64,000 bases of DNA from GCA-2731375 sp964590195. GTDB lineage: Bacteria > Pseudomonadota > Alphaproteobacteria > GCA-2731375. Numbering within the stretch: the stretch's first letter is position 1; every line of letters begins with the position of its first letter. Below, in pieces: positions 59,020 through 64,000 of the stretch. The notes beneath the pieces are model-generated. The model ran no database searches. It was given only the letters and a program-made list of their open reading frames with translations, and was not told where the DNA came from. Location of the stretch: positions 23,202 to 87,201 of the forward strand of contig CAZPWJ010000008.1 in NCBI GenBank assembly GCA_964590195.1, read 5' to 3'. A program made the position numbers and the translations under genes.

Positions 59020-60333
59020 ATGACTGAAAGTAAGAACCCTGAGACCCTGGCCCTGCATGCGGGCTATCGCGCGGACCCGGCCACGGGCGCCGTCGCGGTG
59101 CCGATCTACCAGACCACTTCGTACCAGTTCGACAGCGCCGAACATGCCGCCAACCTGTTTGGCCTCAAGGAACTCGGCAATATCTATACCCGCATCATGA
59201 ACCCGACCAACGATGTGCTGGAACAACGCATCGCGGCCCTGGAAGGTGGCGTGGCGGCTCTGGCGGTAAGTTCGGGGCAGGCGGCCTCGGCCCTGGCCCT
59301 GCAGAATATCGCCCAGGCGGGTGACAATGTGGTCAGTTCCACCGATCTTTATGGTGGCACCTGGAACCTGTTTGCCAATACCTTGAAGCAGCAGGGCATC
59401 GAAGTGCGCTTTGTCGATCCCGCCGATCCGGAGAACTTTCGCAAGGCCACGGATGAGCGGACCCGCGCCTACTATGCCGAAACCCTGCCGAACCCGAAGC
59501 TGCATGTCTTCCCCATTAGGGAGGTCGCTGACATCGGGCGCGAACTGGGCATTCCCTTGATCATGGATAACACGGCCGCGCCCATCATTTGCCGGCCCTT
59601 CGATCACGGCGCCGCCGTGGTGGTCTATTCCACCACCAAGTATATTGGCGGTCACGGCACCTCGATTGGCGGTTTGATCGTGGACAGCGGCACCTTTGAT
59701 TGGGAGGCGCACCCCGCGCGCCAGCCCCTGTTGCACCAGCCCGATCCCAGCTATCACGGCGCGGTCTGGGTCGAGGCGGTCAAACCCCTGGGCCCCATCG
59801 CTTATATTCTCAAGGCGCGGGTCACCCTGTTGCGTGATCTGGGCCCGGCGGCCTCGCCTTTCAATTCCTTCCAGGCCATTCAGGGCCTGGAAACCCTGCC
59901 CCTTCGCATACGGGAACATTGCCGCAATGCCGATGCGGTGACTGAATATCTGAACCGCCATGACGAGGTGGCCAAGGTGATCCATCCCAGTCTGCAGGGC
60001 GGCGCGGAACGGCAGCGGGCCGATACCTACCTAAAGGGCGGCTATGGCGGCCTGGTCGGGGTGGAGCTGAAGGGCGGCCTGGAGGCCGGACGCGCCTTCA
60101 TCGACGCTCTGGAGCTGTTCTACCATGTGGCCAATATTGGTGACGCGCGTAGCCTGGCGATCCATCCGGCGACGACGACCCATTCGCAATTGACCCTGGA
60201 GGAGCAACTGGCCACCGGCGTCAATGAAGGCTATGTGCGGCTTTCGGTGGGCATTGAGCATATCGACGATATCATCGCCGATTTGGCGCAGGCCCTGGAT
60301 AAGGCAGCGGCGGCGGTGAAGTCGGCTGCTTGA
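59020..60333 (+). CDS. metY: O-acetylhomoserine aminocarboxypropyltransferase (sulfhydrylase)
   Basis: 437 residues, the MetY length; MetZ and MetB are nearer 390-400. AGGAG lies before the ATG. PLP-binding Lys207 is in 'YSTTKYIGGHG' and Asp183 in 'IMDNTAAP'. 'NIYTRIMNPTNDVLEQRIAALEGG' (59181-59249) and the insertion 'HPARQPLLHQPDPSYHG' are typical of MetY. It makes homocysteine from O-acetylhomoserine and sulfide. Control by the SAM-II riboswitch upstream fits a methionine-synthesis enzyme. Confidence 0.95.
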   Translation: MTESKNPETLALHAGYRADPATGAVAVPIYQTTSYQFDSAEHAANLFGLKELGNIYTRIMNPTNDVLEQRIAALEGGVAALAVSSGQAASALALQNIAQAGDNVVSSTDLYGGTWNLFANTLKQQGIEVRFVDPADPENFRKATDERTRAYYAETLPNPKLHVFPIREVADIGRELGIPLIMDNTAAPIICRPFDHGAAVVVYSTTKYIGGHGTSIGGLIVDSGTFDWEAHPARQPLLHQPDPSYHGAVWVEAVKPLGPIAYILKARVTLLRDLGPAASPFNSFQAIQGLETLPLRIREHCRNADAVTEYLNRHDEVAKVIHPSLQGGAERQRADTYLKGGYGGLVGVELKGGLEAGRAFIDALELFYHVANIGDARSLAIHPATTTHSQLTLEEQLATGVNEGYVRLSVGIEHIDDIIADLAQALDKAAAAVKSAA

Positions 60334-60366
60334 TTAAACTTTTGCGGAAAGCGGCGGTGTTGCCCG

Positions 60367-60466
60367 GAGCGCATTCGAAGAAAATGCGCTCAGACTCTTA
60401 AGAATCGAGCAATTGAACCAATTACTTAGGTCGTGAGAGCGACTCCCATTAATTGAAAATTGCTCT
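60367..60466 (-). repeat. Dispersed two-hairpin palindromic element, copy 2
   Basis: Read on the minus strand, AGAGCAATTTTCAATT (from 60466) and its partner CAATTGCTC (to 60407) enclose a GTCG/CGAC core. After a short TTAAG-containing spacer comes a second hairpin, GAGCGCATT/AATGCGCTC (60391-60367). The order, arms and spacer match copy 1 at 18540-18641 while the cores differ. It lies in the gap after metY. Confidence 0.75.
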
Positions 60467-60488
60467 AGATGGGCGGCGCCGCCGTTTT

Positions 60489-61766
60489 CTATTCAGGAGC
60501 GGTATCTTGCTGTTGCGCCAACAGTTGCGGCGGCGTTTTCAGAAACAGGAATGCGGCGATGGCGCAGACAGCCGGGTAGAGCGCCAGGAGCATCAACGTC
60601 TCGCTATAGCTGCCGAACATGTCGAAGGCGATGGCCAGCGGCATGGGCCCGACGGAGGCGCCGGTCACGCCGATCATCTGACCGGTGCCCTGAATGGCGC
60701 CCAAATGCTTGCGCCCGAAATAGCGCGGCCAGACATAGCCGAAAAAGGTCATGGTACAGCCGTTGTTCAGGCCAAAAGCCACGGCATAGATCATCGCGGT
60801 GGGCAGATCATGGACCTGGGATGCGCTGGTCAGCGAGGTCACCATGACAATCAGGCCGAAGGCGAACACCCGGTGTGTGGGAAAGCGGTCAAGGGCGCGG
60901 CCGACCAGGGGAATGGCGATGACCATGACCAGCGCGGAAATGGGAAAGATGCGCGCCGCCGCCGCTTCACCAAGGCCTTGTGTGGTCAGGATCGAGACCT
61001 GGAAGAAATGCAGCGAGGTCACCAGCATGGACATCCCGAACAGGCCGGCGCAAAGGATCCAGAAGGTCGAGGTCGCCAGGGCCTGGCGCAGGGTCAGACC
61101 ATGTTCGGACGCCGCCGTGGTCTCCTCGCTGCTCGCCGCCCCATCGCCGTCAGGCAGCAGGGCAAGGTCTTCGGGCCGGTTGTGAACCAGGAACAGCACG
61201 GGCGGCAACATCAACACCCAAGTGCTGACCCCCAGCCAGACCCAGGCCTGGCGCCAGCCGACCGCATCGATCAGCCACTGCGACAGGGGCGGATGCACGG
61301 CCATGGAGGCGGAAAATCCCATGGCCATGAGGCCAAGGGCAAAGCCGCGCTTGCGGTCGAACCAATGGGAAATCAGGTTGGAACTGGTCAGCATCAAACT
61401 GCCCTGGCCCAGGAAACGCAGGGCGGCAAAGCCAACCGCCAGCCATAGAAACCCGGCGGCGGCGCCAAAAGCCGCGCAGGCCAGACCCAGCAGCAGGCTT
61501 ACACCGAGCAGCATTCGGCGTGGGCCGATCCGGTCCAGTAACCGCCCCATCGAAGGCAATCCAAAGGCGGCCACGAGGGTGGCGAAGGCATAGGCGGATG
61601 AAACGGTGGTGGCGGAAAGGCCCAGATCAGCCTGTATGTGAACCAGAAAAACGCTGAAGGTGTGGGATTGTCCGGGGCCGGAGACGAATATGCCCAGCGC
61701 GGCCACGGACATGATGACCCAGCCGTAAAAAAACCGGCGATTGATACTTAGAGCCAAGGATTTCAT
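60489..61766 (-). CDS. MFS transporter (monocarboxylate/oxalate-formate-like)
   Basis: About 425 residues from ATG 61766 (MKSLALSINRRFFYGWVIM); the open frame extends 19 codons further without a ribosome site. Twelve hydrophobic helices are apparent. The start 'FFYGWVIMSVAALGIFVSGP', 'SVFLVHIQADLGLSATTVS' and 'GRLLDRIGPRRMLLG' resemble the oxalate/formate antiporter and monocarboxylate branch. Substrate is unknown. It lies 144 bases downstream of the hybrid histidine kinase on the same strand, so co-transcription is possible. Confidence 0.85.
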   Translation of the reverse strand: MKSLALSINRRFFYGWVIMSVAALGIFVSGPGQSHTFSVFLVHIQADLGLSATTVSSAYAFATLVAAFGLPSMGRLLDRIGPRRMLLGVSLLLGLACAAFGAAAGFLWLAVGFAALRFLGQGSLMLTSSNLISHWFDRKRGFALGLMAMGFSASMAVHPPLSQWLIDAVGWRQAWVWLGVSTWVLMLPPVLFLVHNRPEDLALLPDGDGAASSEETTAASEHGLTLRQALATSTFWILCAGLFGMSMLVTSLHFFQVSILTTQGLGEAAAARIFPISALVMVIAIPLVGRALDRFPTHRVFAFGLIVMVTSLTSASQVHDLPTAMIYAVAFGLNNGCTMTFFGYVWPRYFGRKHLGAIQGTGQMIGVTGASVGPMPLAIAFDMFGSYSETLMLLALYPAVCAIAAFLFLKTPPQLLAQQQDTAPE

Positions 61767-61910
61767 TATGGAATTGGTCGTCCAAACTGATGTGCCGGGC
61801 TGGACAAACCCGCATACTGACAATGCCCGCCGCGAGTTATAGCACCATATTCTTGATCAACATACCGAAGCCGAATCCGCCCGGAAATCGCGCCGTTAGG
61901 CGGCAATGTG

Positions 61911-63881
61911 CTATTCCGTCTTATCCAGCATCATCCGTACCCTGCGCGCTAAATCTTCCATGCGAAACGGTTTCTGCAGCAAATAATCGCCTTCGGCCAA
62001 TTGACCCTGCTGTTCCATGGCGCGTTCCGGGTATCCGGACATGAACAGAACCGGCAGGGTCCGTCCGCCGCGCTCCAGTTCCTGCTTCAGTTCGGGGCCG
62101 CTGATGCCGCCCGGCATGACGATGTCGCTCAGAATCAGGTTGATTTCGTGATGATCGGCCAACAGGCGCAAAGCCTCGGCACCATCCGTGGCTTCAATCA
62201 CCCGGTAATGCAGGCTGGTAAGTTGTGCAACCGCCAGGTCGCGGACATCGCGGTCGTCCTCGACCACCAGAATGGTTTCGCCCCGGCCGCGTGGAATCGG
62301 ACTAAAGCTGTCTTCCAGCGTTCGAACATCTCCATCCTGTAATCTCCGGGGCAGGTAGAGGCGCACGGTGGTTCCCATGCCTGCCTCGCTATAGATCGTG
62401 GCCCAACCGCCCGATTGCCGTGCGAAGCCGTAGGTCATGCTGAGGCCCAGGCCAGAGCCCTGGCCGATGTCTTTGGTGGTGAAGAACGGCTCAAAGGCTT
62501 TTTGCCTGACCTCTTCCGTCATGCCATGGCCTGAATCCGTTGCCGAAACAGTGATATACTCGCCTGGTGCCGGGTCGTCGGGATGGAGGACATTTCCGCC
62601 GTCTATTCGTCTGTTGGCGGTTTCAAAGGTCAAATGTCCACCCTTCGGCATGGCATCGCGGGCATTGACAGCCAAATTCAGCAGAACGTTTTGCATCTGT
62701 GCCGGGTCAATTTCGCAGGGCCACAGATCATCGCGGCTTACCGTACGCACATCGATGGTCGCGCCCAAAGTGCGGCGCAGCATTTCCCCCATATCCTGGA
62801 TCAGGTTGTTCACGTCCGTGGGCTGTGGGCTTAGGGGTTGCCTGCGGGAAAACGCCAGCAGGCGATGGGTCAGTTCGGCGCCGCGCTGGACAGCGCCGAT
62901 GGCACGGCGGGAGAGACTGCGCAATTCGGACTGGTCGCTCAGGGCTTCGTCCAGCATTTCCATATTGCCGGCAATGACCGCCAGCAGATTATTGAAATCG
63001 TGGGCCACGCCGCCGGTCAGTTGGCCGACGGTCTCCATTTTCTGCGATTGCCGCAATTGCGCGTCTGCTTCATCCAAGGCCGCCTGCATTTTCTTCTGTT
63101 GGCTGATATCTACCAACGTTGCCTGGATCGCGGGCGTTCCGTCCCAATCCACGATCTGGATATGGCACTGCAGCCAGATAAGTTCTTGATCCTGATCGCG
63201 GCCTTGAAATTCGAACAACGGCGGCAACTCTTCGCCAGCCAGGCGCCTGACCTGATAATCCAACCGCTGCCGCTGATCCTGCTCGGCTGACAGCGAGGCA
63301 ATGGATGTCAGTGCCGTAATCTTTCCGGCGCTTGTGTAACCAAAAAGGTCGGCGGCGGCTTGATTAGCGAACAGAGGCCGGGCATTGATGTCGAAAATCA
63401 CAATGCCCAGCAAGGCGCTTTCGATCAGTTCGCGGTAGCGCCTTTCGCTCCGGCGCAGTGCGGCTTCCGCCTCTACCTGCTGGGAAATATCAGTGACCGC
63501 AACCTGTACCGCGGCCTGTCCATGCCACTCAATGGTTCGGCTAAGGCCGTTCAGCCAGACCAATGCTCCATCCCGGCGGCGGCCCCGGTAGCGAAAGGAC
63601 GCCGGGACCGGTTGGCCGGCCAAGCGTCTTCGCCGATTTTGGTCTATACGCGCCAGATCCTCCGAGGCTATCAGGCTGTTGCCGTCAGCAAGCTGCATCA
63701 ACTCGGAAACACTGGCATGGCCATGAATGTCGGCATGGGCCTGATTGGCATAAAGGATGCGGTTATCCTTATCGACCACGGCAATACCTTCCAGCGATCC
63801 TTCCACCAGATCCCGGTATCGCGCGTCATTATCCCCAGCCTCAACCCCCATTAAGGCAGGGTCCTCATAGTTATCCGGCAT
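61911..63881 (-). CDS. PAS-PAS hybrid sensor histidine kinase with C-terminal receiver
   Basis: 656 residues and no membrane segment, so probably cytoplasmic. There are two PAS domains (about 20-135 and 145-262). The dimerisation helix has phospho-acceptor His294 in 'GGVAHDFNNLLAV'. The ATPase domain has N-box Asn406, 'DSGHGM' and 'GQGSGLGLSM'. The C-terminal receiver domain has phospho-acceptor Asp586 in 'LILSDIVMPGG'. This matches HisKA_4-type soluble hybrid kinases. Signal and output are unknown; no response regulator is adjacent within the window. Confidence 0.93.
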   Translation of the reverse strand: MPDNYEDPALMGVEAGDNDARYRDLVEGSLEGIAVVDKDNRILYANQAHADIHGHASVSELMQLADGNSLIASEDLARIDQNRRRRLAGQPVPASFRYRGRRRDGALVWLNGLSRTIEWHGQAAVQVAVTDISQQVEAEAALRRSERRYRELIESALLGIVIFDINARPLFANQAAADLFGYTSAGKITALTSIASLSAEQDQRQRLDYQVRRLAGEELPPLFEFQGRDQDQELIWLQCHIQIVDWDGTPAIQATLVDISQQKKMQAALDEADAQLRQSQKMETVGQLTGGVAHDFNNLLAVIAGNMEMLDEALSDQSELRSLSRRAIGAVQRGAELTHRLLAFSRRQPLSPQPTDVNNLIQDMGEMLRRTLGATIDVRTVSRDDLWPCEIDPAQMQNVLLNLAVNARDAMPKGGHLTFETANRRIDGGNVLHPDDPAPGEYITVSATDSGHGMTEEVRQKAFEPFFTTKDIGQGSGLGLSMTYGFARQSGGWATIYSEAGMGTTVRLYLPRRLQDGDVRTLEDSFSPIPRGRGETILVVEDDRDVRDLAVAQLTSLHYRVIEATDGAEALRLLADHHEINLILSDIVMPGGISGPELKQELERGGRTLPVLFMSGYPERAMEQQGQLAEGDYLLQKPFRMEDLARRVRMMLDKTE

Positions 63882-64000
63882 TCCGCTTTATCCCCAACAA
63901 CAGCAGAATATAATTCTAACATCAGTAGAACATAGTTGCGGGGAAGAATATTGCTAGAGGCAAAAATTCAATTTTATAGTGAATTGAAGAGTCGTATCTG

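Overview
The window looks like a chromosomal segment from a high-GC alphaproteobacterium, most likely of the Rhodospirillales type. This rests on gene content and order. There is a small SRP RNA followed by dnaX-ybaB-recR. A membrane-anchored cytochrome c lies head to head with kdsB-pheA. A ~1600-residue NAD-glutamate dehydrogenase, sdhCDAB and a SAM-II riboswitch in front of metY are also present. No rRNA, tRNA, CRISPR array, integrase or transposase was seen. The genus is not determined.

Layout. 1-4.3 kb: end of a Yej-type peptide ABC transporter operon with two tandem binding proteins, read leftward. 4.4-9.6 kb: HisN-like phosphatase and cytochrome c (leftward); kdsB, pheA, a proline-racemase-family enzyme and an EamA transporter (rightward). 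9.6-12.7 kb: two exported amidohydrolases that look lower in GC than their surroundings. 12.8-18.5 kb: nudC, an SdhA-like orphan flavoprotein, an AAA ATPase and an amidase. 18.5-21.7 kb: a dispersed two-hairpin repeat, the SRP RNA gene and dnaX-ybaB-recR. 21.6-27.4 kb: Bcr/CflA efflux pump, epoxide hydrolase, SARP/BTAD-TPR regulator, methyltransferase and a small membrane protein. 27.7-38.6 kb: rmuC, def-fmt, NAD-GDH, a UMF1-type transporter and purH.

38.7-44.3 kb is a surface-glycan locus. A CapD-type membrane nucleotide-sugar dehydratase and a WecA-type phosphoglycosyltransferase are divergent from an SQD1-type UDP-sulfoquinovose synthase and a TviB-type UDP-sugar dehydrogenase. 44.4-48.2 kb: acyl-CoA dehydrogenase, a broken Sel1-repeat gene interrupted by a TetR gene, and a SAF-domain oxidoreductase. 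48.3-51.8 kb: sdhCDAB, closed by a canonical terminator. 51.8-58.0 kb: FMN-binding protein, two SDRs, alpha/beta hydrolase, DAO-family oxidase, CoA-ester lyase and a VOC-like protein, a possible uncharacterised catabolic cluster. 58.0-60.5 kb: a 13-bp tandem repeat, a Nudix hydrolase, then promoter, SAM-II riboswitch, terminator and metY, followed by a second copy of the repeat. 60.5-64 kb: an MFS transporter and a hybrid histidine kinase.

Most of the window is ordinary core metabolism. The points most worth checking are the sulfoquinovose-type glycan locus, the two-copy hairpin repeat, the interrupted Sel1 gene, the 52-58 kb cluster and the SAM-II attenuator. Start sites were moved inward where a Shine-Dalgarno sequence or family length favoured it. 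All functions are inferred from reading the sequence; no database search was run.
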